A stretch of 45,318 nt of DNA from Oleiagrimonas sp964566965 (GCA_964566965.1 CAZMKO010000015.1:1-45318), one strand, 5' to 3'. Positions 33,986 through 42,838 are shown, numbered from the stretch's first letter. The notes: a model not told the origin generated them from the sequence alone. Translations and numbers: made by a program.

Positions 33986-35878
33986 TCACCCGGCTTTGGC
34001 GCTGGCCGCCACGTGCTGCGGGAAACGGGCGTGGATGGCGCGACGCAGGTTGTCGATATCCAGGCCGGCCATGGCCAGGACTTCCTCACGACTGCCGTGC
34101 TCCAGGAATGCATCGGGCAGGCCCAGGTGCAGGATGGGCAGGGCGATGCCGTGGGCGGCCAGGCATTCGGCCACGGCGCTGCCGGCACCGCCGGCGACGG
34201 CATTGTCCTCCAGGGTGACGAAGGCATCGTGGTCGCGGGCCAGCTCCAGCACCATGTCCTCGTCCAGCGGCTTGATGAAACGCATGTTGACCAGGCTGGC
34301 GTCCAGCTCGGCGGCCAGTCGGGAAGCCGGCTCGAGCATGGCGCCGAAACTCAGCAATGCCAGGCCGTGGCCGCGTCGGCGCCGTTCGGCCTTGCCGAGT
34401 GGCAGGGTGTCCAGTGAAGCGTCCATGGCCACGCCCGTGCCGGTGCCGCGCGGGTAGCGGACCGCCGCCGGCCCCGGATGGTGGAAGCCGGTGCTCAGCA
34501 TCAGGCGACATTCGTGCTCGTCGGCCGGTGCCATCACCACCATGTTGGGCAGGCAACGCAGGAAGGTGAGGTCGAAGCTGCCGCAGTGGGTGGCGCCGTC
34601 GGGGCCGACCACACCGGCGCGGTCGATCGCGAAGGTGACGTCCAGGTTCTGCAGCGCCACGTCGTGAATGGCCTGGTCGTAGGCCCGTTGCAGGAAGCTG
34701 GAATAGATGGCCACCACCGGCTTGGTTCCCTCGCAGGCCATGCCGGCGGCCAGCGTCACCGCATGCTGCTCGGCAATGGCGACGTCGTGGTAACGCTCCG
34801 GGTATTCGCGGGAAAAACGCACCAGGCCGGACCCCTCGCGCATGGCCGGGGTGATGCCGCACAGCCGTGGATCGGCCCCGGCCATGTCACACAGCCAGTC
34901 GCCAAATACCTGCGTGTAGGTGGGCGGCTTGCCGCTGGACGATTTTTTGTGCACGCCGGCGGCGGGGTCGAATGGACCCACGGCATGGTATTCGATCTGG
35001 GCTTTTTCGGCCGGCTCGTAGCCTTTGCCCTTGGTGGTGACCACGTGCAGCAGGCGCGGTCCGGGCAGGTCCTTGACGGTGCGCAGGGACTTGATCAGTG
35101 CGCCCATGTCGTGGCCGTCGATGGGGCCGCTGTAGTTGAAGCCGAGTTCTTCGAACAGCGTCGAGGGCACCAACATGCCCTTGGCATGCTCTTCCCAGCG
35201 TTTGGCGAAGCGTCCCACCAGCGACTCGCTGGGAATGGCGCGCTTGGCGCGCTCGCGCAGCAGGTTGAGGCGGCGGCTGGCCAGGATACGCGCCAGCATG
35301 CGGGTCATCGCGCCGACGTTCTCACTGATCGACATGCCGTTGTCGTTGAGGATCACCAGCATGTCCGGGCGTACGTCGCCAGCATGGTTCATGGCCTCGA
35401 AAGCCATGCCGGCGGTCATGGCGCCGTCGCCGATCACCGCCACCACCTTGCGGTCGTCGCCCTTCTGGCGGTTGGCCACGGCCATGCCCAGGGCGGCGGA
35501 GATGGAGGTTGAGGAGTGGCCGACACCAAATGTGTCGTACTCGCTTTCGTCGCGGTGCGGAAACGGTGCCAGTCCGCCCTTTTTCTTGATAGTGGTAATG
35601 CGGTCGCGGCGGCCGGTGAGAATTTTGTGCGGGTAACACTGGTGACCGACATCCCAGACCAGGCGGTCCAGCGGCGTATCGTATAGCCAATGCAGCGCCA
35701 CGGTGAGTTCCACCACGCCGAGGCCGGCACCGAAGTGCCCGCCGGAGCTGGCTACCGATTCGATCAGGTAGCCGCGCAACTCGTCCGCGATGGCCGGCAG
35801 CTCGGACTCCGGAAGCCGGCGCAGGTCGGCGGGTGTGCTGATGGCGGACAGGCGGGGGTAACGGGTGGCGTCGATCAT
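33986..35878 (-). CDS. dxs: 1-deoxy-D-xylulose-5-phosphate synthase
   Basis: Thiamine-diphosphate enzyme of 630 residues that joins pyruvate and glyceraldehyde 3-phosphate. This is the first step of the MEP isoprenoid pathway and also the source of the sugar for thiazole (ThiG) and for pyridoxal. The histidine in SSGGHFGAGLG, the ThDP/Mg motif GDGAMTAGMAFEAMNHAG..NDN, and the transketolase-like domain with CEGTKPVVAIYSSFLQRAYDQ are all present. I start at 35878 (MIDATRYPRL), where the family begins. Complete and ordinary. ispA, often adjacent elsewhere, is absent. Confidence 0.97.
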   Translation of the reverse strand: MIDATRYPRLSAISTPADLRRLPESELPAIADELRGYLIESVASSGGHFGAGLGVVELTVALHWLYDTPLDRLVWDVGHQCYPHKILTGRRDRITTIKKKGGLAPFPHRDESEYDTFGVGHSSTSISAALGMAVANRQKGDDRKVVAVIGDGAMTAGMAFEAMNHAGDVRPDMLVILNDNGMSISENVGAMTRMLARILASRRLNLLRERAKRAIPSESLVGRFAKRWEEHAKGMLVPSTLFEELGFNYSGPIDGHDMGALIKSLRTVKDLPGPRLLHVVTTKGKGYEPAEKAQIEYHAVGPFDPAAGVHKKSSSGKPPTYTQVFGDWLCDMAGADPRLCGITPAMREGSGLVRFSREYPERYHDVAIAEQHAVTLAAGMACEGTKPVVAIYSSFLQRAYDQAIHDVALQNLDVTFAIDRAGVVGPDGATHCGSFDLTFLRCLPNMVVMAPADEHECRLMLSTGFHHPGPAAVRYPRGTGTGVAMDASLDTLPLGKAERRRRGHGLALLSFGAMLEPASRLAAELDASLVNMRFIKPLDEDMVLELARDHDAFVTLEDNAVAGGAGSAVAECLAAHGIALPILHLGLPDAFLEHGSREEVLAMAGLDIDNLRRAIHARFPQHVAASAKAG

Positions 35879-35972
35879 GGGGCTATTTTGGCACTGCTGG
35901 CCGCGCCTGTCGCCCCATGCCGAAAGAGCTGTTCCGGAGCCGTTCCGCACGGCGCCGGGCCGGGATCTCCGG

Positions 35973-37928
35973 TCAGGACGCGGGAGGGTCGCCCGGCGTC
36001 ACGCCGGCGCGGGAGTGACGGCGGCGGATGGCCTGGCGCAGGTGGATGTGGCGACTCGACTCGGTGGCCTCGCGCAGGCGGGGGGCATGCGCGCGCAGAA
36101 TGTCGCCACGGGTGACGATGCCGATTACGGGGTGCGGCTCGGCGTGGCCCACCACGATCAGGCGGCCCACGCCGTTGGCCACCATGTGGTCGGCGGCTTC
36201 GCGCAGGGTATGGGTTTCGAACACCGTGATCGGTTCGCGCTTGAGGATGTCGCCGAGGCGCCGAATCTGCGGCAAGTCCGGATCCAACAGGTTGCGCCGC
36301 GTGACCACGCCGCGAATGCGGCCGGTGTCGTCGACCACCGGGTAGCCCTGGTGACGGGTTTCCGGGCGGCCCGAGTTCAACCAGCCGCGGATATCGCCAA
36401 GTTCGTCGGATGTCTTGAAGTTGACCACGTCACGCGCACAGACCTTGCCTACGGTGACCTGGTTGAGATAATCGGCGGTGTATTCGTCGGGTACGCGCAC
36501 ACCACGACGGCTGATCTTCTCGGTCATGATGGTGTTGCGCATGATGAGAGCCGAGATCAGGTAGGCGGCCGTGCAGCCGCCCAGCAGCGGCAGCAGTGTG
36601 GCCGGTTGCCGCGTGGTCTCGAAGGCGAACACGATGGCCGTCAGCAGGGCGCGTGCCGATCCCGAGAAGATGGAGGCCATGCCCACCAATGCAGCGATGC
36701 GTGGGTCGATGCCGAAACCCGGGAAGGCTGCGGCCAGGCCGTAGGCGATCAGCGCGCCCAGCGAGCCGCCGATCATGAAAAGTGGCGCCAGCGTGCCGCC
36801 CGAGGTGCCGCTGCCCAGCGAGATCACCCAGGAAAGAAACTTCAGCAGGCCGAAGGAGATCAGCACGCTGATGCCGAAGTGGCCCTGCACCAGCGCGTCG
36901 ATGTTGTCGTAGCCCACGCCCAGGGTGCGCGGATCGATCCAGCCGATGAAACCGGCGACCAGGGCCCCCAGTGCCGGCCACCACATCCAGTGGATGGGCA
37001 GTTTCTCAAACAAGTCCTCGACCAGGTACACGGCCTTGGTGACCCAGATGCTGGCAAAGCCGACCACCGCACCGACCAGGATGTAGCTGCCCAGGGCCAT
37101 ACCGCCGGGCTGAAGCACGTCGGGCATGGGAAATACCGGGGCCGAGCCGAAAGAGGCGTAACGCACGCCGACGGCGGTCACCACGGCCAGCGCCACCGGA
37201 ATCAGCGAACGTGGGCGCAGTTCGAACAGCAGCAGCTCCACGGCCATCACCAGCGAGGCTATGGGTGCGCCGAACACCGCCGCCATGCCTGCTGCAGCGC
37301 CGGCGGCCAGCAGGACCTTGCGCTCGTGCGCGGTCATGTTCAGCAACTGGCCGACCAGCGAGCCCATGGCGCCGCCGGTGGAGATGATCGGCCCCTCGGC
37401 GCCGAACGGGCCGCCGGTACCGATGGCGAAGGCCGAGGACACCGGCTTCAGCCAGGTCAGGCGCGGTTTGATGCGCGACTCGTTGGTCAGGATCTGCTCC
37501 ATGGCCTCGGGGATGCCGTGGCCTTGAATGGCGCGCGAACCCCAGCGCGCCATGATGCCGGCCATCAGGCCGCCGATGGCCGGCATGAAAATGACCCATG
37601 GGCCGAGCTGGTTGCCGGCCGGCGACAATACCGCCGAGCCGGGCAGCGAACCGGGCCCGATGACGTCGGAAATAGTGCCGTAGAAGGTGATGTCGGTGAT
37701 CAGGTTGATCATCAGCATCAGCAGCTGCGCGACGCCGGCGGCGGCCGCACCCAGGCCGATCGACAAGACACTGATCAGCAGGATACGCCGGGTGACCAGG
37801 GTGGATTTGCGCGGCATGCGCGCCGCGTCCAGCGACAGGCCCAGCGCCGGAGCGACCGGCAGCGCGTCGGTGCTGCCTTCGACGCGGATGCTGGAATGCT
37901 CGGGATGTTCGGCCTGTGGCGTTGTCAT
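35973..37928 (-). CDS. ClC-family chloride channel or transporter with CBS pair
   Basis: Membrane protein of 651 residues with the ClC fold (about 45-470) and a C-terminal CBS pair (about 485-620) that in relatives binds nucleotides. Selectivity motifs are GHGIPE (136-141, H137 where E. coli ClC has Ser), GPFGAEGP (gating glutamate E178) and GSGTSGGTLAP. At the position of the proton-path glutamate (E203 of E. coli ClC) alignment by eye places L232 after E231 (VMAVELLL), as in channel-type members. This suggests weakened or absent proton coupling. Chloride is the default ion. The leader of about 115 bases contains a stable hairpin. Confidence 0.92.
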   Translation of the reverse strand: MTTPQAEHPEHSSIRVEGSTDALPVAPALGLSLDAARMPRKSTLVTRRILLISVLSIGLGAAAAGVAQLLMLMINLITDITFYGTISDVIGPGSLPGSAVLSPAGNQLGPWVIFMPAIGGLMAGIMARWGSRAIQGHGIPEAMEQILTNESRIKPRLTWLKPVSSAFAIGTGGPFGAEGPIISTGGAMGSLVGQLLNMTAHERKVLLAAGAAAGMAAVFGAPIASLVMAVELLLFELRPRSLIPVALAVVTAVGVRYASFGSAPVFPMPDVLQPGGMALGSYILVGAVVGFASIWVTKAVYLVEDLFEKLPIHWMWWPALGALVAGFIGWIDPRTLGVGYDNIDALVQGHFGISVLISFGLLKFLSWVISLGSGTSGGTLAPLFMIGGSLGALIAYGLAAAFPGFGIDPRIAALVGMASIFSGSARALLTAIVFAFETTRQPATLLPLLGGCTAAYLISALIMRNTIMTEKISRRGVRVPDEYTADYLNQVTVGKVCARDVVNFKTSDELGDIRGWLNSGRPETRHQGYPVVDDTGRIRGVVTRRNLLDPDLPQIRRLGDILKREPITVFETHTLREAADHMVANGVGRLIVVGHAEPHPVIGIVTRGDILRAHAPRLREATESSRHIHLRQAIRRRHSRAGVTPGDPPAS

Positions 37929-37981
37929 GGGTCACTCCGTGCGGACATGGACAATCGGGTATGCGAGCGGCGTTGGTCGCA

Positions 37982-38018
37982 GCCTTCGGCGGTACGACGT
38001 CGTGCGCGCACCGAAGGC
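37982..38018 (-). promoter_or_regulatory. Stable hairpin in the ClC gene leader
   Basis: On the minus strand GCCTTCGG (38018-38011) pairs with CCGAAGGC (37989-37982), and the internal ACGACGTCGT is itself palindromic. It lies between a probable promoter (TACAAT at 38055-38050) and the start codon. It does not match the fluoride (crcB) riboswitch. Role unknown. Confidence 0.3.
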
Positions 38019-38049
38019 CGGGATCACCGACGCGAGTGGGAAGCCCACC

Positions 38050-38055
38050 ATTGTA
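38050..38055 (-). promoter_or_regulatory. -10 box of the ClC gene
   Basis: TACAAT on the minus strand, followed about 115 bases later by the ClC start codon. The inverted repeat ACCTC-GACT-GAGGT (38055-38068) lies directly upstream of it and could be an operator. Confidence 0.35.
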
Positions 38056-38105
38056 CCTCGACTGAGGTCATCAACCGAAGGGGCGGTCGGGCCGGCGGTA
38101 GGGTC

Positions 38106-38111
38106 TACAAT
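38106..38111 (+). promoter_or_regulatory. -10 box of queA
   Basis: TACAAT followed by GGCGCG. The expected leader to the TTG start at 38168 is about 50 bases. The divergent ClC promoter is only about 50 bp away, so one regulator could affect both. Confidence 0.4.
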
Positions 38112-38167
38112 GGCGCGCTGCCCTTGCCGTCAGGCACGGGACCCGTTTCATCGAGCCGGTCGCCACC

Positions 38168-39199
38168 TTGAAAAAATCCGATTTCGACTTCGACCTTCCG
38201 CACGAGTTGATCGCGCAGAAGCCCCTTTCCGAGCGTAGCGCCAGCCGCCTGCTGTGCCTGGACGTGCCGGCCGGTCGCTGGGACGACCGCCGGTTTCGTG
38301 AGTTGCCGCAGCTGTTGCGCGAGGGCGACCTGCTGGTGTTCAACGACACCCGCGTGCTGCCGGCACGCCTGTTCGGGCGCAAGCCCACCGGCGGCGCGGT
38401 GGAGATACTGATCGAGCGTGTCACCGGCCCGCACGAGGCGCGCGCGCAGCTTCGCGCCAGCAAGAAGCCGGGTAGCGGCGGACGGGTGCTGCTCGATGAC
38501 GGCACCGAGGTCGAGGTGCTGGGGCGCGACGGCGAGTTCTTCCGTTTGCGCTTTCACGCCGACGAGCCGCTCGAAGCCTTGCTGGTGCGGATCGGCCACA
38601 TGCCGTTGCCGCCCTACATCGAGCGTGGCGACGATGCGGACGACCAGGAGCGCTACCAGACCATTTTTGCGCGCCGTGCTGGTGCCGTGGCCGCGCCGAC
38701 GGCCGGACTGCACTTCGACGCGCCGCTCATGCAGACTCTCGCCGAGCGCGGCATCCGGACCGACTGCGTCACCCTGCACGTGGGCGCCGGCACATTTCAG
38801 CCGATGCGTGCCGAACGGCTCGAAGACCACCACATGCATCGCGAATGGCTGCAGGTGGGCGCCGGCCTGGTGGAGAACGTGGAGGCGACGCGTGCCGCCG
38901 GCGGACGCGTCATCGCTGTTGGCACCACCGTGGTCCGCTCGCTGGAAAGCGCCTGGCGCGACGGTCGCTTGCAGCCATTCAGTGGCGAGACGCAGATATT
39001 CATCTATCCGGGCTATCGCTTTCGCGCGATCGACGGGCTGGTGACCAACTTCCACCTTCCCGAATCGACGCTGGTGATGCTGGTGTCGGCCCTGGCCGGG
39101 CGCGAGCTGATCCTTGATGCCTACCGGCACGCGGTACGCGAGCGCTACCGGTTCTTCTCCTACGGCGATGCCATGCTGATCCTGCCGCACGGCATGTGA
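38168..39199 (+). CDS. queA: S-adenosylmethionine:tRNA ribosyltransferase-isomerase QueA
   Basis: Enzyme of 343 residues that moves the ribosyl part of SAM onto preQ1 in tRNA to give epoxyqueuosine. The family opening KKSDFDFDLPHELIAQKPL, FNDTRVLPARLFG, APTAGLHFDAPLM and TNFHLPESTLVMLVSA are all present. The start is a TTG, chosen because homologues begin MKKSDF and no in-frame ATG fits; there is no clear Shine-Dalgarno sequence. tgt, its usual neighbour, is not present: an MBL hydrolase follows instead. Confidence 0.96.
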   Translation: MKKSDFDFDLPHELIAQKPLSERSASRLLCLDVPAGRWDDRRFRELPQLLREGDLLVFNDTRVLPARLFGRKPTGGAVEILIERVTGPHEARAQLRASKKPGSGGRVLLDDGTEVEVLGRDGEFFRLRFHADEPLEALLVRIGHMPLPPYIERGDDADDQERYQTIFARRAGAVAAPTAGLHFDAPLMQTLAERGIRTDCVTLHVGAGTFQPMRAERLEDHHMHREWLQVGAGLVENVEATRAAGGRVIAVGTTVVRSLESAWRDGRLQPFSGETQIFIYPGYRFRAIDGLVTNFHLPESTLVMLVSALAGRELILDAYRHAVRERYRFFSYGDAMLILPHGM

Positions 39200-39277
39200 G
39201 CGCGCGTCGGGTGCGGGGCGTGTGACCGGCGGAGTGTCGCGTTACGATGACCGGGTGTTCCTTTCGGGCGGTGTGTG

Positions 39278-40147
39278 ATGCAACTGTGGTCGATGGCGGG
39301 CAATTCGCAAAAACTTGATGGCGGCGCCATGTTCGGCAACGCACCGCGGGCCATGTGGTCGCGCTGGATCGCGCCGGATGCCGACAACCGCATTCCGCTG
39401 GCTTGCCGCTGCCTTCTGGTCAAGGACCTGGATGGCAAGACGGTGTTGTTCGAGACCGGCATCGGTGCCTTTTTCGAACCCAAATTGCGTGAGCGCTACG
39501 GTGTGGTCGAGGACCGCCACGTGCTGCTGGAATCGCTGGCCGAAGCCGGTGTCGCCGATGCCGATATCGATGTGGTGGTGCTGTCGCACTTGCACTTCGA
39601 CCACGCCGGCGGCCTGTTGGCCAGTTGGCGCGAGGGGCAGGCGCCGCAATTGCTGTTTCCCAACGCGCGTTTCGTGGTCGGGCGCGAGCACTGGGCGCGT
39701 GCATGCGATCCGCATCCGCGCGATCGCGCCTCGTTCATCCCGGGGCTGTGCGACATGCTCGAGGCCAGTGGTCGCCTGGAGCTGGTGGAGGGCGAGTTTT
39801 CCACGGCGCTGGGCGAGGCGGTGCGTTTCACCTATTCGCATGGTCATACACCGGGCCTGATGCTGGCCGAAATTCGTGGGGCGGACGATCGCGGCGGCAT
39901 GGTGTTCTGCGCCGACCTGATTCCGGGCCGGCCGTGGGTGCATCTGCCCATTTCCATGGGTTACGACCGCTATCCCGAACAGCTCATCGACGAAAAGCGC
40001 CGGTTTCTGGAAGACAAACTGGAACGCGATACGCGTCTGTTCTTCACCCACGATCATGCCTGTGCGGCGGCCCGGGTGGCCCGCGACGAGCGTGGCCGCT
40101 ACAAGGCCACCGACGTGCAGCCGGTACTGACGGCGGCGACGTTGTAG
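39278..40147 (+). CDS. Metallo-beta-lactamase-fold hydrolase
   Basis: Cytosolic protein of 289 residues with no signal peptide. Metal ligands of the MBL fold are clear: H104-x-H106-x-D108-H109 (SHLHFDHAGG), H190 (HGHTPG), D213 (FCADLIPG) and a histidine in FTHDHA near 258-260. This is the pattern of the lactonase/glyoxalase-II-like branch. Substrate unknown; family members hydrolyse thioesters, lactones or phosphodiesters. The ATG at 39278 is preferred over the GTG one codon earlier. TACGAT at 39243-39248 is a possible -10 box. Confidence 0.87.
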   Translation: MQLWSMAGNSQKLDGGAMFGNAPRAMWSRWIAPDADNRIPLACRCLLVKDLDGKTVLFETGIGAFFEPKLRERYGVVEDRHVLLESLAEAGVADADIDVVVLSHLHFDHAGGLLASWREGQAPQLLFPNARFVVGREHWARACDPHPRDRASFIPGLCDMLEASGRLELVEGEFSTALGEAVRFTYSHGHTPGLMLAEIRGADDRGGMVFCADLIPGRPWVHLPISMGYDRYPEQLIDEKRRFLEDKLERDTRLFFTHDHACAAARVARDERGRYKATDVQPVLTAATL

Positions 40148-40245
40148 GTCATGCCCGGATTTGCCGGCGCGTTCGTGCTTGAATATCCACAGTGCCGGCG
40201 CGTTTCCGGCCGGTCTTTTCCATGTTCGGGCAGGAGGCAGGGCGC

Positions 40246-41277
40246 ATGTCCTACAAATCGCACCATATTGTCGGCCTGACGGCGGGCCTGGTCCTGGTGC
40301 TGGTCGCCGTGGGACTGGCCATGGTCCATGAGCGCGCCGCCGTGGCCTGGAGTCAGGGCCTTGCCCGGCACGGTGGCGCGGTCAACGTGCTGCCGTCCGA
40401 TGCCGCTCCCGACAGCGTGGCGGACGGTTCGATGGTGAAGCTTTCGGGCGTGCCACGGGTGCAGCAGCGGCCGCTCGACACGACCTTCGGGGTGTCCGCC
40501 GACAGCGCCGAACTGGTGCGGGTGGTGGACATGTTCCAGTGGCGCGAGGTGGCGCATGGGCAGGGGGTTGTGTACGAGCAGGACTGGGTCGACCGTCCCG
40601 TCGACTCCTCCGCGTTTCGCGAGCCGCAGGGCCACGCCAACACGGCGCCATTTCCGTTCCGTGGTGAGACCTTCCGCGCCGGTCAGGTGCGCCTCGGGCG
40701 GTTCGTGCTGGGTTCGGCCATTGTGAAGGCGCTGCCGCGCGGGCCGGCCCGTATCAAGCCGTCGTTCGACGATCTGCCGCCGAACCTTCAGGCCAGTTTC
40801 CAGGTGGTGGACGGCGTGCTGTTGTCCAGCGCCGACCCCCGGCATCCACGGCTGGGTGACCTGCGCGTGAGCTGGAAGGCCGTGCCGATGGAAAAAGTGA
40901 CCGTGATCGCGCGCGTGCGCGGTTCCGATCTGGTACCGGCCACCGACGCCGCCGACGGGCAGGGGTTCAGTGTGCAGTTGGGCGAGCGTTCCCTCACCGA
41001 CATCCATGCCGACCTTCCCGAGTCGCCGGGCGCCACGTGGCTGTGGCGTGTGATCGCGGTGCTGTTGGCGGCACTGGGGGCGTGGTTGCTGATACGCCAT
41101 CATCATGGCGGGCGTGCCGGCGTGATGCCCGCTCTTGCCGTGGGCGTGGCGCTGGTGGCGCTGGTGGTCGGCGTCAGCTGGTTGGCCGCCAGCGCAGCGC
41201 AAGCGGCGGTGGCGCTGGGCGTGGCCGTCCTGACTGCCGTGTATGTTGTCCACGCTTGGAAACGCGCCGGCCGCTGA
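40246..41277 (+). CDS. TMEM43 (LUMA) family membrane protein
   Basis: Membrane protein of 343 residues. One N-terminal helix (about 9-28) and three C-terminal helices (about 263-282, 290-312 and 315-336) flank a large soluble domain of about 230 residues. This is the layout of TMEM43/LUMA, a family shared by animals and bacteria with no settled bacterial function. The soluble part has the repeated-strand pattern of the family (DTTFGVSADSAELVRVVDMFQWRE). A perfect AGGAGG 8 bases before the ATG at 40246 fixes the start. Confidence 0.8.
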   Translation: MSYKSHHIVGLTAGLVLVLVAVGLAMVHERAAVAWSQGLARHGGAVNVLPSDAAPDSVADGSMVKLSGVPRVQQRPLDTTFGVSADSAELVRVVDMFQWREVAHGQGVVYEQDWVDRPVDSSAFREPQGHANTAPFPFRGETFRAGQVRLGRFVLGSAIVKALPRGPARIKPSFDDLPPNLQASFQVVDGVLLSSADPRHPRLGDLRVSWKAVPMEKVTVIARVRGSDLVPATDAADGQGFSVQLGERSLTDIHADLPESPGATWLWRVIAVLLAALGAWLLIRHHHGGRAGVMPALAVGVALVALVVGVSWLAASAAQAAVALGVAVLTAVYVVHAWKRAGR

Positions 41278-41299
41278 TGCCGGCGGGCTTCCCTGTGGC

Positions 41300-41560
41300 G
41301 CGCCTCGAGAAACCTGGATTTTCATCAAGGCCGCTGTAGGGGATCTCGAAAAACCGGGTACCCGACATCGATCTGTGGGGGCGGCTTCCGCCGCGATCAG
41401 TGCTTGCGGGTATCTCGCCATCGCGGCTGAAGCCGCTCCCACCAAAAAAACCGGTTTTTCGAGAGGCGCGACCGGCAATGCCGGAAAATGGCGTGTCTTG
41501 CGGCCGGAGTGATCGCGGCCTCCACCGCTCCTACAAATGATCGGGAGTTTTTCGAGATTC
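41300..41560. repeat. Cluster of REP/MITE-like elements, copy 3 and fragments
   Basis: A full element spans 41342-41465. It is bounded by the inverted ends CTCGAAAAACCGG and CCGGTTTTTCGAG (13 bp, perfect) and contains two inverted REP palindromes (41370-41396 and 41424-41446) joined by GTGCTTGCGGGTATCTCG. Fragments flank it: CTCGAGAAACC near 41304, a further REP half (ATCGCGGCCTCCACCGCTCC) near 41512-41531, and GTTTTTCGAGAT near 41548-41559. No protein gene is visible in 41278-41572. Confidence 0.65.
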
Positions 41561-41572
41561 CCTCTACGGGGC

Positions 41573-41930
41573 TCAGAACAGCTCGTCGTGCTCGAGCAGC
41601 CACAGGCCCGCGAACAGCTTGGGATCGATGGAGAAGCCCTCGCGGGCCTTTTGCATCAGCCAGGCGCCGGCCCGGNNNNNNNNNNNNNNNNNNNNNNNNN
41701 NNNNNNNNNNNNNNNNNNNNNNNNNNNNNNNNNNNNNNNNNNNNNNNNNNNNNNNNNNNNNNNNNNNNNNNNNNNTCGGCGGGCGTGACGGCAATGATGA
41801 TTACCGCGCCGCCGGGGTTGTTGCGTTCGACGAATTCCCACCCGCCGCGCTTCTTCAGCGTCAACCATCGGCCCCGGTGCAACACGTCCACCGGGGTGTC
41901 GGCGTCGGGAATCACGCAGTGGTCGGCCAT
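41573..41930 (-). CDS. NUDIX hydrolase, interrupted by the assembly gap
   Basis: Two pieces of one gene. The N-terminal piece (41930-41776) codes about 51 residues; HRGRWLTLKKRGGWEFVERN and AVIIIAVTPA are typical of the N-terminal sheet of ADP-ribose-pyrophosphatase-like NUDIX proteins. The C-terminal piece (41675-41573) codes GAWLMQKAREGFSIDPKLFAG and ends HDELF. The catalytic NUDIX box (GX5EX7REUXEEXGU) is not in either piece, so it must lie in the gap. The pieces are in different frames across the 100 Ns because the true gap length is unknown. It likely hydrolyses nucleoside diphosphate derivatives. The start overlaps the exonuclease gene by 19 bp. Confidence 0.75.
41676..41775. other. Assembly gap (100 N)
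   Basis: A run of exactly 100 N, the conventional placeholder for a gap of unknown size. It interrupts the NUDIX gene. The reading frames on either side agree only if the true gap is a multiple of 3, and the missing NUDIX core suggests about 300 bp. Confidence 0.99.
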
Positions 41931-42838
41931 GTCGTTTCCTCGTTGCCGGGTTGTCGGTGCAGTTTGCGCAGACGCTCGCGTGTCAGCGGCCCCATGCGCA
42001 AGTGGTCGGTGAGCGTGTCCAGGGTGTCCTGGTCGGGTGCCTGCCGTTGGTGCATGCCGGTTTGCGCGGGCACCGGCGCGTCTAGCGCGATACGGGTCAG
42101 GCGCCGGAACAGGCGGGCGTCGTCGGCGTGCTGGCGCAGGCGGGCCGCGCACGACTTGGCGCCGCGCAGGCTCAGGAACGCCACCTCGTCGACGCGTTCC
42201 AGCAGGTCGTCCAGGCTGCCGAAATGGCTCAGCAGGGCCGCGGCCGTCTTGGCGCCGATGCCCGGCACGCCGGGGATGTTGTCGACGCTGTCGCCGCACA
42301 GGGCCAGGTAGTCGGCGACCTGGGCCGGGTGGACGCCGAGTTTGGCATGGACGCCGGACGGTCCCCAGCGCCGGTTGCGCGCGTAGTCCCACTGCTCGTC
42401 ATGCTCGCCCAGCAACTGGCCGAAATCCTTGTCGGCGGAGACGATCACGCCGCGAAAGTCCTGCGCGCGCGCCGTCCACAGGGCACTGCCGATCAGGTCG
42501 TCGGCTTCGTAGGTATCGTCGATGAGAGTGGTCAGGCCCATGGCGGCGGACATCCGGCGGCACAACGCGAACTGGTGGTCCAGCTCGGCCGGCGGCAGTT
42601 CGCGGTTGGCCTTGTACGGCGGGTAGATGCCGTTGCGGAACGAGGACGTGAGCGAGCCGTCGAACGCGACCATGACATGGCTGGGATCGGCCTTTTCCAG
42701 CAGCTCGCACAGGAAGCGCGTGAATCCATGCACGGCACTGACCGGGCGGCCGTCGCGGTCCAGGAAGTCGCCGGGCATGGCGTGCCAGGCACGGAACACG
42801 TAGAGACTGGCGTCGACCAGGTACAGGGTTGGTTTCAT
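41912..42838 (-). CDS. 5'-3' exonuclease / flap endonuclease domain protein
   Basis: Stand-alone nuclease of 308 residues of the FEN-1/PolA 5'-nuclease family. The acidic metal residues appear in order: VDASLYVFRAWH, VAFDGSLTSSFRN, YEADDLIG, SADKDFGQL and GDSVDNIPGVPGIG. The helix-hairpin-helix GIGAKTAAALLSHFG binds duplex DNA. No polymerase domain follows. E. coli Xni is a comparable stand-alone member. It is third in a tight operon: its ATG overlaps the nitroreductase stop by 4 bp and its end overlaps the NUDIX start. Confidence 0.92.
   Translation of the reverse strand: MKPTLYLVDASLYVFRAWHAMPGDFLDRDGRPVSAVHGFTRFLCELLEKADPSHVMVAFDGSLTSSFRNGIYPPYKANRELPPAELDHQFALCRRMSAAMGLTTLIDDTYEADDLIGSALWTARAQDFRGVIVSADKDFGQLLGEHDEQWDYARNRRWGPSGVHAKLGVHPAQVADYLALCGDSVDNIPGVPGIGAKTAAALLSHFGSLDDLLERVDEVAFLSLRGAKSCAARLRQHADDARLFRRLTRIALDAPVPAQTGMHQRQAPDQDTLDTLTDHLRMGPLTRERLRKLHRQPGNEETTWPTTA

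Noticed and set aside
37929..38049. Fluoride (crcB) riboswitch in the ClC leader
   Set aside because: The conserved GGNGAUGG and UGAUGRCUCCUAA-like pieces are absent; only a generic hairpin is seen.
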